This document shows positions 26,734 to 34,051 of a stretch of DNA of 64,000 nt, one piece after another. The position numbers were made by a program, and so were the translations under genes. Location of the stretch: the NCBI RefSeq assembly GCF_014655295.1, contig NZ_BNBI01000003.1, forward strand, positions 434,001-498,000, read 5' to 3'. Each line of letters begins with the position of its first letter. Within the stretch, counting starts at the first letter, position 1. Source of the DNA: Streptomyces fumanus (lineage in GTDB: Bacteria; Actinomycetota; Actinomycetes; Streptomycetales; Streptomycetaceae). The notes under the pieces were generated by a model. That model was not told the origin of the DNA, did no database searches, and saw only the letters and a program-made list of their open reading frames with translations.

Positions 26734-27882
26734 ATGAGACGCAGCAGATTCCGGCACGCCGGACTGGCCCTCCTCCTCGTCCTCGGCGGTTGGACCGCCG
26801 CCGGTTCCCTGCCCGCCGCCGCGGACGACTCCCCCACCCCGCCGGCCTCCCCCGGCCTCCTCCAGGCCATGCAGCGCGACCTGGGCCTGACCCGGGCCGA
26901 GGCCGAGGACCGGCTGGCGGCCGAGCGCCGCGCCACCGACCTGGAACCGGCGGCGCGCCGGGCCGCCGGTGACGCCTACGGCGGCTCCTGGTTCGACGCC
27001 GAGGAGGGCCGGCTGACCGTGGCCGTCACCTCCGACGCCCCCGCCACGACGGTACGGGCCGTGCGGTCCACCGGCGCGGCGGTCCGCACCGTCGAGCACA
27101 GCGCCCGCGCCCTGGACACCGCCCGGGCCCGCCTCGACCGGCTCGACGCGCCCCCGGGCGTCAGCGGCTGGCACGTCGACCCGGCCGCCAACTCCCTGGT
27201 CGTCGAGGTCGTCGCGGCCGAGCGCGCCGACAACGATGTCCGGCGCTTCCTGGACCGGGCCCGCGCGGCCGGTCCGGTCACCGTGCGCACGGTGCCGGGC
27301 ACGCCGCGCACGTACGCGGCCGGCACGGTCGGCGGCGACCCCTACTACACGGGCAACGTGCGCTGCTCCATCGGTTTCTCGGTGCACGGCGGGTTCGTGA
27401 CGGCCGGTCACTGCGGCGGGCCCGGGGCCGGGGTGAGCGGCTGGGACCGCTCGTACATCGGGACGTTCCAGGGCTCCTCGTTCCCCGACAACGACTACGC
27501 CTGGGTCAGCGTGGGCAGCGGCTGGTGGACGGTGCCGGTCGTGCTCGGCTGGGGCACCGTCCCCGACCAGCTCGTGCGCGGCTCGGCGGAGGCGCCCGTC
27601 GGCGCGTCGGTCTGCCGGTCCGGGTCGACCACGCACTGGCACTGCGGCACCGTGCTGGCCAAGAACGAGACGGTCAACTACAGCCAGGGTGCCGTCCACC
27701 AGATGACCAAGACCAGCGTCTGCGCCGAACCCGGTGACTCGGGCGGCTCGTTCATCAGCGGCGACCAGGCGCAGGGCGTCACGTCCGGCGGCTGGGGCAA
27801 CTGCTCCAGCGGCGGCGAGACCTGGTTCCAGCCGGTCAACGAGATCCTCAACCGGTACGGGCTGACGCTGCACACGGCCTGA
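26734..27882 (+). CDS. Secreted streptogrisin-like S1 serine protease with pro-domain
   Basis: The product is a 382-residue preproenzyme. A signal peptide (about residues 1-30) is followed by an alpha-lytic-protease-type pro-region (about 35-190) that normally folds and inhibits the enzyme. The mature chymotrypsin-like domain has His226 (TAGHC), Asp254 (DNDYAWV) and Ser336 (GDSGGS). Cysteines 211/227, 294/304 and 330/357 could form the three disulfides usual in this family. It acts outside the cell on proteins. A LacI-type palindrome in its leader suggests repression tied to a sugar or other effector. Confidence 0.93.
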   Translation: MRRSRFRHAGLALLLVLGGWTAAGSLPAAADDSPTPPASPGLLQAMQRDLGLTRAEAEDRLAAERRATDLEPAARRAAGDAYGGSWFDAEEGRLTVAVTSDAPATTVRAVRSTGAAVRTVEHSARALDTARARLDRLDAPPGVSGWHVDPAANSLVVEVVAAERADNDVRRFLDRARAAGPVTVRTVPGTPRTYAAGTVGGDPYYTGNVRCSIGFSVHGGFVTAGHCGGPGAGVSGWDRSYIGTFQGSSFPDNDYAWVSVGSGWWTVPVVLGWGTVPDQLVRGSAEAPVGASVCRSGSTTHWHCGTVLAKNETVNYSQGAVHQMTKTSVCAEPGDSGGSFISGDQAQGVTSGGWGNCSSGGETWFQPVNEILNRYGLTLHTA

Positions 27883-27894
27883 TCCCACCCCTGT

Positions 27895-27911
27895 CCGGGC
27901 CCGCGGCCCGG
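27895..27911 (+). terminator. Short GC hairpin after the protease gene
   Basis: CCGGGCC (27895-27901) pairs with GGCCCGG (27905-27911) across a three-base loop, 13 bases after the stop. There is no T-run, as is common in Streptomyces terminators. Confidence 0.45.
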
Positions 27912-27953
27912 TACCGCCCCCCGTCCGGGGCCCGTTCGCGCGGCGGCGGGTCC

Positions 27954-28020
27954 CGGGCTCATTCGTAGTACGGGACGGGCTCACGCGGGGTACGGGCCCC
28001 GGGCTCACTCGGGATACGGG
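27954..28020. repeat. Triplicated 21-bp stop-codon region of the gene at 28005
   Basis: Three 21-base copies lie at 27954-27974, 27976-27996 and 28000-28020. Read on the minus strand, each gives CCCGTA..., then a codon, then TGAGCCCG. The rightmost copy contains the real last codons and stop of the membrane-protein gene. The other two are downstream copies with their own TGA. Confidence 0.75.
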
Positions 28021-28436
28021 TCGCGGATCTCGCCTCCCCGGGCGGTGCTCAGCCGGCGGTAGGCGGCGCGGGCGTGGACCACCCGGGCCAGGGCCGTGCC
28101 GGCCACGGCCGCGGCGAACAGGCAGGCCAGCCAGAGGGTGTCCCGGGAGCCGGTCCAGGTGAGGGTGCCCGCGGGCGGGACGGCGAAGCCGTTGAGGGAC
28201 AGCCAGCACAGCACGGCCGTGCCGGGGGCCGCCGTGAACCGGGCGCAGAGCCCCAGCAGGCCGGCCAGCAGGGACAGCACCGACAGGGCGAGGCCCGGGC
28301 GGCCGGGCCCGACGACGGTGTTGAGCACCGCCACCAGGACCAGCGCCCCCGCGAAGGCCGCCGCCCACACCAGGGGGGCCGCGACGGGCCGGGGAACCGG
28401 CCTCGGACCACTGCCCAGGGGCACCCACTCGATCAT
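28005..28436 (-). CDS. Small membrane protein with DUF4118-like sensor segment
   Basis: The product has 143 residues. Four hydrophobic segments (about residues 20-38, 44-62, 66-85 and 97-117) end in a cytoplasmic, Arg-rich tail. FTAAPGTAVLCWLSLNGFAVPPAGTLTWTG resembles the DUF4118 membrane domain found in KdpD-type and other sensor kinases, but no kinase domain is present. ATG 28436 has GGAG about eight bases upstream. It stands alone; the antiporter stop lies 128 bases upstream on the same strand. Its last codons and stop are tandemly triplicated. Confidence 0.6.
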   Translation of the reverse strand: MIEWVPLGSGPRPVPRPVAAPLVWAAAFAGALVLVAVLNTVVGPGRPGLALSVLSLLAGLLGLCARFTAAPGTAVLCWLSLNGFAVPPAGTLTWTGSRDTLWLACLFAAAVAGTALARVVHARAAYRRLSTARGGEIRDPYPE

Positions 28437-28564
28437 GCTGACGGCTCCTTCCGGTCCCGGGCGGCGTCGGCCACCGCCGGCCCTCCGGAAGGATTGTCCT
28501 ACCGAGGGCCGGTCCGGGCGGCGGCCAGGGTGACCGGACGCACCACGGGACCCGGCGGGGCCGC

Positions 28565-29815
28565 CTACCGCTCGGCCTCCACCGGCCGGCGTGCCGGAGC
28601 GGGTTCCGCCGCACTGTCGTCGGGCGGCGCGCCCCCGGCCGGGAGCGGTACCCGGGCGGCGCGCAGGCCGGCCGCGAGCACCTGGGCCCGGCCGGCGACG
28701 ATGGGGCCGAGGACGGCGAGCACGAGGACGTATCCGGCGATGAAGGGCGCGAGCCGGGGGTCGAGTCCGGCGCTCGCGGCCATCGCGGCGAGGACCAGCG
28801 CGAACTCGCCGCGGGCCACCAGGGTGGTGGCGATCTCGGCGGCCGGTTCGGGCCCGTAGCGGTACAGCTTGGCGACGCACAGCCCGGCGAGGACGTTCAT
28901 GACCAGGGTCAGCACCGCCGCCGCGGCGACCGGTCCGGCGACGGAGGCCAGGTCGCCCGGGTCGATGGCGAGCCCGAAGGCGAAGAAGAAGATCGCGGCG
29001 AAGGCGTCGCGCAGCGGGTGCACCAGTTCCCGCACGCGCGGCCCGGAGGGCGTCCCGGCGATGATGAGGCCGACCATGAACGCGCCGATGGCGTCGGCGA
29101 CCCCCAGCAGCTCGGAGACCCCGGCGACGAAGACGGCGGCGCCGAGGAAGCTGATGACCAGCAGTTCGTCGTCCCGGGTGGCGATCAGGCGGCCGACGAG
29201 CCGGGTGCCGAAGCGGGCCGCGGCGGCCAGCAGCAGCAGGAACCCGAACGCCTTGCCCGCCTGCAGCGCCGTCTCCCCGGCGCCCTGGGCCCCGCTGATG
29301 ACCGGCTGGAGGGCGGCGAGGTAGAGGGCGAGGAAGATGTCCTCCACGACGATGACGCCGAGGATCAGCCGGGTCTCGGGGCGGCCGAGGCGGCCGGTGT
29401 CGATGAGGATCTTGGTGACGATCGCGGAGGACGAGATGCCCAGCACCCCGGCGAGGACCAGGGCCTCCCGCGTCCCCCAGCCCAGGGCGAAGCCGAAGCC
29501 GAGTCCGGCGCCGACGTTGAGCAGCAGGTAGACGCCGCCGGCGGTGAGCAGCTTGCGGCCGCCGCCGCGGAGGTCGTCGAGGTGGAACTCCAGGCCCAGG
29601 TAGAACAGCAGCAGCACCAGGCCGAGCGCCGAGAGCATCTCGAAGTCGTGCGCGTCCTGGACCAGGACGACACCCGGGGTGTGCGGGCCGAGCAGGATGC
29701 CGGCGAGCATGAACAGCGGGATGGTCGGCAGTCCGATCCGGCCGCCGAGCCGGGCCAGGACGGCGGCGGCCAGGAAGGCGCCGCCCATGGCGAGCAGGGT
29801 GTCAGCGTGTCCCAC
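28565..29815 (-). CDS. CPA2-family cation:proton antiporter (KefB/KhtU-like)
   Basis: The product has 416 residues and about twelve membrane helices. LARLGGRIGLPTIPLFMLAGILLGPHTPG and LLLFYLGLEFHLDDL are CPA2 hallmarks, and VLGISSSAIVTKIL is the family's ion-site helix. VADAIGAFMVGLIIAGT and FFFAFGLAIDP follow. It exchanges K+ or Na+ for protons. It lacks the C-terminal TrkA-N domain of KefB, and no TrkA-C regulatory subunit gene (as in khtT-khtU) adjoins it. GTG 29815 starts after GGTGAG. A 471-base non-coding stretch lies upstream. Confidence 0.88.
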   Translation of the reverse strand: MGHADTLLAMGGAFLAAAVLARLGGRIGLPTIPLFMLAGILLGPHTPGVVLVQDAHDFEMLSALGLVLLLFYLGLEFHLDDLRGGGRKLLTAGGVYLLLNVGAGLGFGFALGWGTREALVLAGVLGISSSAIVTKILIDTGRLGRPETRLILGVIVVEDIFLALYLAALQPVISGAQGAGETALQAGKAFGFLLLLAAAARFGTRLVGRLIATRDDELLVISFLGAAVFVAGVSELLGVADAIGAFMVGLIIAGTPSGPRVRELVHPLRDAFAAIFFFAFGLAIDPGDLASVAGPVAAAAVLTLVMNVLAGLCVAKLYRYGPEPAAEIATTLVARGEFALVLAAMAASAGLDPRLAPFIAGYVLVLAVLGPIVAGRAQVLAAGLRAARVPLPAGGAPPDDSAAEPAPARRPVEAER

Positions 29816-30009
29816 GGCTCACCGCCTTCGACCGCGCGGCGGGTCGGGATCTCTGCGTGTTTCGGGGATGGATGCGGGTCCTCCTCGGTCTGTCGTCGTG
29901 CGGCCGGAAGACACCGGGCACGGGGGTGTGGGGGGCGGCTCCGCTGCCGTGGGAGCGCGGAGCGCGGCGTTCCTCAACCCTCACCGGACGGGGCGGGGGA
30001 GGCCATCGG

Positions 30010-30125
30010 GGTCGGCACCCATTTCCCCGGCCGGTCGACACCCACGCGCGCCCGCCGGTCGTCGACACCCACACGCGTCCGCCGGTCGGCACCCACGCGG
30101 GACCGGTCGCCGACGCCCGTGCGGG
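30010..30125. repeat. Imperfect tandem repeats in the gap between the antiporter and crtE
   Basis: CCGGTCG-ACACCCACGCGCG-type units of about 24-28 bases recur at about 30031, 30055, 30082 and 30103, with a diverged copy near 30010. They lie in the 471-base stretch 29816-30286, in which I find no convincing gene. Open frames across it are low-complexity and lack ribosome binding sites. Confidence 0.6.
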
Positions 30126-30286
30126 ACGGGGCGGACCCGGAGGCGGGCCGCAGCCGACTCGGGGATCCCGGCTGCGGCCCACCGGCCGACCCGGACGCGG
30201 GAGGACGGCACGCCCGGGTACTCCCTTCGGCTTCCCGGGCCCCCCGCCCCGACACTCGGCCGGGCGGGTGATCGGTCCCCGACGGG

Positions 30287-31327
30287 TCAGGACGCGCGGT
30301 GGGTCATCGCACGGGCGAGGGCGTGCAGTTGCCGGCAGGCGTCCGCGGTGGGCCGGGCCTGGGCGAGGGCGCGCAGGGCCGCCGCCGACTGGCGGTGCGC
30401 CTCCTCCTCGGCGGCCCGCCGTCCGCCGGTCTCCTCCAGCAGGCGGCGGGCGAGGGCGATGTCGTCCGCGCCGAGGGGGCCGGGGGCGCGGTACAGGTCC
30501 CGCAGCCGACGGGAGGCGGCGCCGGGCGCGGCGAGGGCGGCGACCACGGGGAGGGACTTCTTGCGGGCGGCCAGGTCGGCGCCCACCGGCTTGCCGCTGA
30601 GCGCGCTGCGGCCCCAGATGCCGAGGATGTCGTCGGCGCACTGGAAGGCCACGCCGAGGCGGCGGCCGAACTCGCGCAGCCCGGCCACCCGGTCGGGGTC
30701 CGCGCCGCCCAGGACGCCGCCGAGGGCGCAGGCGCAGCCGATCAGCGCGCCGGTCTTGCCGGTCGCCATGGCGAGGTAGTCGGCCACCGACACCTCGGAC
30801 GCCTGCTCGAAGGCGACGTCGCGGCTCTGGCCCTCGACCAGTTCCAGCAGCGCGCCGACAAGTTCCTGGGCGGCGGGCCCGTTTCCGCCGGGGGCGTCGG
30901 TCAGCGCGCGCAGCGCGGCGACGAGCAGCGCGTCGCCGGTCAGGACGGCCGCGGGGGTACCGAACAGCGACCAGGCGGCGGGGCGGTGGCGGCGCAGCGC
31001 GTCGCCGTCGATGACGTCGTCGTGCAGCAGCGTGAAGTCGTGCACCAGCTCCACCGCGACGGCGCCGGGCACCGCCGCCGAGGGGCGCGCGCCGACCGCG
31101 AGGGCGCAGAGCAGCGTCAGCGCGGGCCGTACCGCCTTGCCGCCGCCGGGCGCCGCGGAGCGGGGAGCGCCGTCGGCCTCGCACCAGCCCCGGTGGTAGC
31201 GGGCCACCAGGCGCTCGGCCGCCGGGAGTGCCTCGACCGCCGCCCGCAGCGCGGGGGTCAGCGCCTCGTCGACCCAGTCCAGGCGCGGGAAGTCGGCAAC
31301 GGGGGCCGAGTCGGTGGACTGCGACAC
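30287..31327 (-). CDS. crtE: Polyprenyl diphosphate synthase, probable GGPP synthase
   Basis: The product has 346 residues. The first Asp-rich motif is LLHDDVIDGD and the second is QCADDILGIWG, where the last Asp of DDxxD is replaced by Gly. GGGKAVRPALTLL provides the Lys/Arg diphosphate contacts. It should condense IPP with allylic diphosphates to make GGPP for CrtB. GTG 31327 has AGGAG six bases upstream. It lies 11 kb from crtI, separated by unrelated genes, so it has its own promoter. Chain length C20 is inferred from context; the symbol is assigned on that basis. Confidence 0.8.
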   Translation of the reverse strand: MSQSTDSAPVADFPRLDWVDEALTPALRAAVEALPAAERLVARYHRGWCEADGAPRSAAPGGGKAVRPALTLLCALAVGARPSAAVPGAVAVELVHDFTLLHDDVIDGDALRRHRPAAWSLFGTPAAVLTGDALLVAALRALTDAPGGNGPAAQELVGALLELVEGQSRDVAFEQASEVSVADYLAMATGKTGALIGCACALGGVLGGADPDRVAGLREFGRRLGVAFQCADDILGIWGRSALSGKPVGADLAARKKSLPVVAALAAPGAASRRLRDLYRAPGPLGADDIALARRLLEETGGRRAAEEEAHRQSAAALRALAQARPTADACRQLHALARAMTHRAS

Positions 31328-31432
31328 GGACAACTCCTCACACGGGCGGGACGGAAGAGGCGGACCGGAACACGGGCGGGACGAAGAGGCGGACCGAGCC
31401 GGGGCGGAGACGGTCCGCCGCCGGACCACCGG

Positions 31433-31516
31433 GCCACCCGGCCGCCAGGCCGCCAAGCCACCCGGCCACCCGGCCACCCGGCCACCCGGCCACCCGGCCA
31501 CCCGGCCACCCGGCCA
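31433..31516. repeat. 8-bp tandem array (GCCACCCG) upstream of crtE
   Basis: Seven perfect head-to-tail copies of GCCACCCG occupy 31457-31512. They are preceded by degenerate relatives (31433-31456) and followed by a partial copy. The array lies about 105-185 bases upstream of the crtE start, within the 404-base gap 31328-31731. The gap otherwise holds only the hairpin at 31618-31650. Confidence 0.9.
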
Positions 31517-31617
31517 GTCAATCGGCCGACCCCGCCGCCTCACCGCCCCGCAGCACCGCACCCGGCCAAGAATCACCACAGCAGCGCAGCTCCGCCCCCC
31601 CCGCCGCCCGTACGTAC

Positions 31618-31650
31618 GCCGGCCCCGCCGCGGGCTGCGGCGGGGCCGGC
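31618..31650 (-). terminator. Strong perfect hairpin after the small Cys/His gene
   Basis: A perfect 14-bp stem (31618-31631 with 31637-31650) encloses a five-base loop. It lies about 80 bases downstream of the stop at 31732, with no T-run. The stem is among the strongest in the window. Confidence 0.7.
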
Positions 31651-31731
31651 ACAGGGTACGAGGAGGACGTCACCGCTCCACGGGTCACCGGGCACGTGAC
31701 CCGCGGGGCGGCCACCGTCGCTGACGGGTCG

Positions 31732-31926
31732 TCAGCACGGCGTGGTAGCCATCAGTTTCTCGAAGGAGGCCATGCAGTCGGGGCAGTGCCGTGCCCGTTC
31801 ACCGTCGGTGGCCGCGACGCGTTGGCGGAGTTGCTGACCGCACAACGTGGCCGCGGCCTGCTTGGCCATCACATGCCACACCAAGGCTCCGCCCGGCTTT
31901 TCCGGGCCCACACACATCTCGTACAT
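31732..31926 (-). CDS. Small Cys/His-containing protein (possible zinc ribbon)
   Basis: The product has 64 residues. GGAGG five bases before ATG 31926 supports the start. WHVMAK, TLCGQQL and HCPDCMASF give a His and three Cys in an order typical of small actinobacterial zinc-binding proteins, with a CxxC knuckle near the C-terminus. The central region is basic and may touch nucleic acid or a protein partner. No function is known to me. It is a single gene between two strong hairpins. Confidence 0.7.
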   Translation of the reverse strand: MYEMCVGPEKPGGALVWHVMAKQAAATLCGQQLRQRVAATDGERARHCPDCMASFEKLMATTPC

Positions 31927-32046
31927 CTCGGCCTCCCAGGGTGGACGCCGCTGTCACCCTCAAGGAGACACCGGATCGGCCGTGACCTGAAACGTGCGGG
32001 GTCCAATCGGGTGAACGCCCCCCTGCGGCCGGGGCGGAGACAAGAC

Positions 32047-32065
32047 CCGGCGGGCCACCCGCCGG
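32047..32065 (-). terminator. Rho-independent-like hairpin after the P450 gene
   Basis: CCGGCGGG (32047-32054) pairs perfectly with CCCGCCGG (32058-32065) over a three-base loop. On the minus strand it is followed by GTCTTGTCTC, which is moderately T-rich. It lies about 80 bases after the P450 stop. Confidence 0.65.
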
Positions 32066-32145
32066 AGAGAAAACGATCAGCCATCCGGCCCCGCACGTGT
32101 GGCCACCTGACGTCCCGTCGGAACGGCGGACCGGCCGGTCCTCGC

Positions 32146-33417
32146 TCAGGCGCTGACGGCGTCCTTGGCGCCGGCGGGGGCGCGGACGCCGGTGAGGACC
32201 ACGCCGCTGCGGGGGCGGGTGGGCATCCGCCGCAGCGGGATGGACAGGTCCTGCTCGGGCAGCGTGTACTCCAGGCGGGCCAGCCGGACCGCGAGGGCCT
32301 CCAGCAGGCCGACGGTGACCCGTTCGCCGGGGCAGCGGTGGCCGGTGCGGGGGTCGCCGCCGCCCTGCGGTATCAGGTCGTCGGCCCGGACGGCCCGGTC
32401 CAGGAACCGTTCCGGGCGGAAGGCGTACGGGTCGCCCCAGAGCGCCTCGTCGTGGTTCTGCCCGTAGACGTCGAGCAGGACGAGGCCGCCGGCCGGCAGG
32501 GAGTGGCCGTGCCAGGTCAGATCGCGGACGGCTCGGCCGCCGAGGAACGGCGCGAACGGGTAGAAGCGCCGCACCTCGTGCGCCCAGGCGGTGGCGAAGG
32601 CGGCGTCGCCCGACCGCAGGGGCTCGCGGTGGTGCGGCCACCGGTGCAGGGCGTGCGCGGAGAAGGCGACGAACCAGCTCACGGCGGTCGTGGGGCGGAT
32701 GACGTTCAGCAGTTCCACCGCGGCCGTCTTCGCGTCCAGCGGCTCGCCCGACAGGTCGCGGTGGCGGACCACCCGGTCGAGCATCGAGCCGTCGGGCGCG
32801 GTGGCCGCACCGGCGCGTACGTCCTCGACCAGGCGGGCGAGGCGGTCCTGCTGCCGGCCGCGGGCGCGGCGGGCCCGCCAGTGCCGGGGGCCCGCGGTGG
32901 CGAACCCGTCGACCATCGCGAGCAGGTCGGCGGCGGTCCGCCGGGTCTCCGGCGCGTCGGCGGCGGGGAGCCCGGCCCAGCGGCCGACGCCCTGGGAGAG
33001 GGCCACGGCGGCCTCGTCGAACAGCACGACGCGGGGGCGTCCGCCCCAGGAGCGGACCGCCTCGTCCCAGGCCGCGGTGACGTGCTCGGTGACGCCGGCG
33101 ACGCTGCCCGGGTCGAGCAGCGGCAGGAAGTACTCCTTGCGGGCGCGGTGGGGGGCACCGTCGAGGGTGTGCACCGCGCCGTGTCCGAAGAGGGTGCCGA
33201 GCACCGGTTCGGGCAGGGCGCCGTGCCGCCGGACACGGGTCTCGTCGTAGAAGAACCGCACCGCGTCCGGTCCCCGCACGGCCAGCGCGGGCCGGCCCAT
33301 CAGCCGGGTCGGCATCACCGGTCCGGGGCTGTCGCGCATGCGGTTGGGCAGCCACGCGTAACCCTCGGCGAGCAGCGGCAGGGAACGGTCGATCAGGGGG
33401 CGGCGCTGTGCGTTCAT
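32146..33417 (-). CDS. Cytochrome P450, CYP152-like fatty acid peroxygenase
   Basis: The product has 423 residues. The heme-ligand loop QGGGDPRTGHRCPGE and the I-helix NVIRPTTAVSWFVAFSAHAL, with Arg-Pro in place of the usual acid-Thr pair, are marks of the CYP152 group (P450-SPalpha, BSbeta, OleT). Those enzymes use hydrogen peroxide directly to hydroxylate or decarboxylate fatty acids, with a substrate carboxylate held by the Arg. No redox-partner gene is needed and none is adjacent. The start lies 61 bases after the SRPBCC stop on the same strand, so the two are probably co-transcribed. A hairpin follows. Confidence 0.85.
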   Translation of the reverse strand: MNAQRRPLIDRSLPLLAEGYAWLPNRMRDSPGPVMPTRLMGRPALAVRGPDAVRFFYDETRVRRHGALPEPVLGTLFGHGAVHTLDGAPHRARKEYFLPLLDPGSVAGVTEHVTAAWDEAVRSWGGRPRVVLFDEAAVALSQGVGRWAGLPAADAPETRRTAADLLAMVDGFATAGPRHWRARRARGRQQDRLARLVEDVRAGAATAPDGSMLDRVVRHRDLSGEPLDAKTAAVELLNVIRPTTAVSWFVAFSAHALHRWPHHREPLRSGDAAFATAWAHEVRRFYPFAPFLGGRAVRDLTWHGHSLPAGGLVLLDVYGQNHDEALWGDPYAFRPERFLDRAVRADDLIPQGGGDPRTGHRCPGERVTVGLLEALAVRLARLEYTLPEQDLSIPLRRMPTRPRSGVVLTGVRAPAGAKDAVSA

Positions 33418-33478
33418 GGCGCACGGGTGCCCCCGGCCGGTCCCGGGACACCTGGGACGGCCGGGGCGCGAGGGGCGT

Positions 33479-33880
33479 TCAGGCGGCGCTGTGCCGGGCC
33501 TGTTCCTCCAGGCGCAGCAGGCTGGTGTCGAGGGCGTCGGTGACCTCGCGGGGGCCCGGGTCGTGGTCGTCGTCGAAGAACGACAGGTGCACGATCACCT
33601 CGCTCTCCCCGCTGCCGATGCCGGCCACCTGGAGCCAGCCCGCGTACGCGCCTCCCTCGCGGGTGCCCCACTCGACCCGCATCTGCTCGGGCCGGGCGCG
33701 CAGCAGCGCGGCGGTGTCCGCGCCGGTGCGGTCCTCGTGCACGGTGACGGCGGGCGGGTCCTCGACGTGGACGTGCAGGGCACGGGGCAGCCAACTGTCC
33801 ATCCGGCCGGCGTCGGCGGCCTCGGCGAAGACCCGGTCCGGCGGGACGGGCATGGTGCGGGAACGCTCGTACTCGGTCAT
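33479..33880 (-). CDS. SRPBCC-family protein upstream of the P450 gene
   Basis: The product has 133 residues. The MTEYERSRTMPVPPDRVFAEA start, VTVHEDRT strand and long C-terminal helix (ALDTSLLRLEEQA) fit the START-like SRPBCC fold, which binds hydrophobic molecules. ATG 33880 has AAGGGG upstream. It precedes the CYP152-like gene and may hold the same kind of ligand. It diverges from the phosphatase gene at 34052 over 171 bases. Confidence 0.75.
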   Translation of the reverse strand: MTEYERSRTMPVPPDRVFAEAADAGRMDSWLPRALHVHVEDPPAVTVHEDRTGADTAALLRARPEQMRVEWGTREGGAYAGWLQVAGIGSGESEVIVHLSFFDDDHDPGPREVTDALDTSLLRLEEQARHSAA

Positions 33881-34051
33881 GGGCACACCCCTTCTCGGCT
33901 CGGTGTCGTACCCCGCACCGCGTGCCCGGTACGGCGCGGCCGAAGCGTCCGGGCGCGGTCCCGCTCGGCGCGCGGGCGGCGGCGCCCGGTGCCAGACTGC
34001 TGCGCGGACGTGCCCCACCACCGCGACGGGTTCCCGACGAGGGGAGACGAG

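Noticed and set aside
29857..30600. Plus-strand open frame in the gap between the antiporter and crtE
   Set aside because: No ribosome binding site, translation dominated by repeats, and overlap with the start of the antisense crtE 3' end.
31433..31516. CRISPR-like appearance of the GCCACCCG array
   Set aside because: Units are eight bases with no spacers and no cas genes nearby. It is a simple tandem repeat.
31328..31579. Longer N-terminus for the polyprenyl synthase
   Set aside because: The extra frame is a translation of the 8-bp array. GTG 31327 has a good ribosome binding site.
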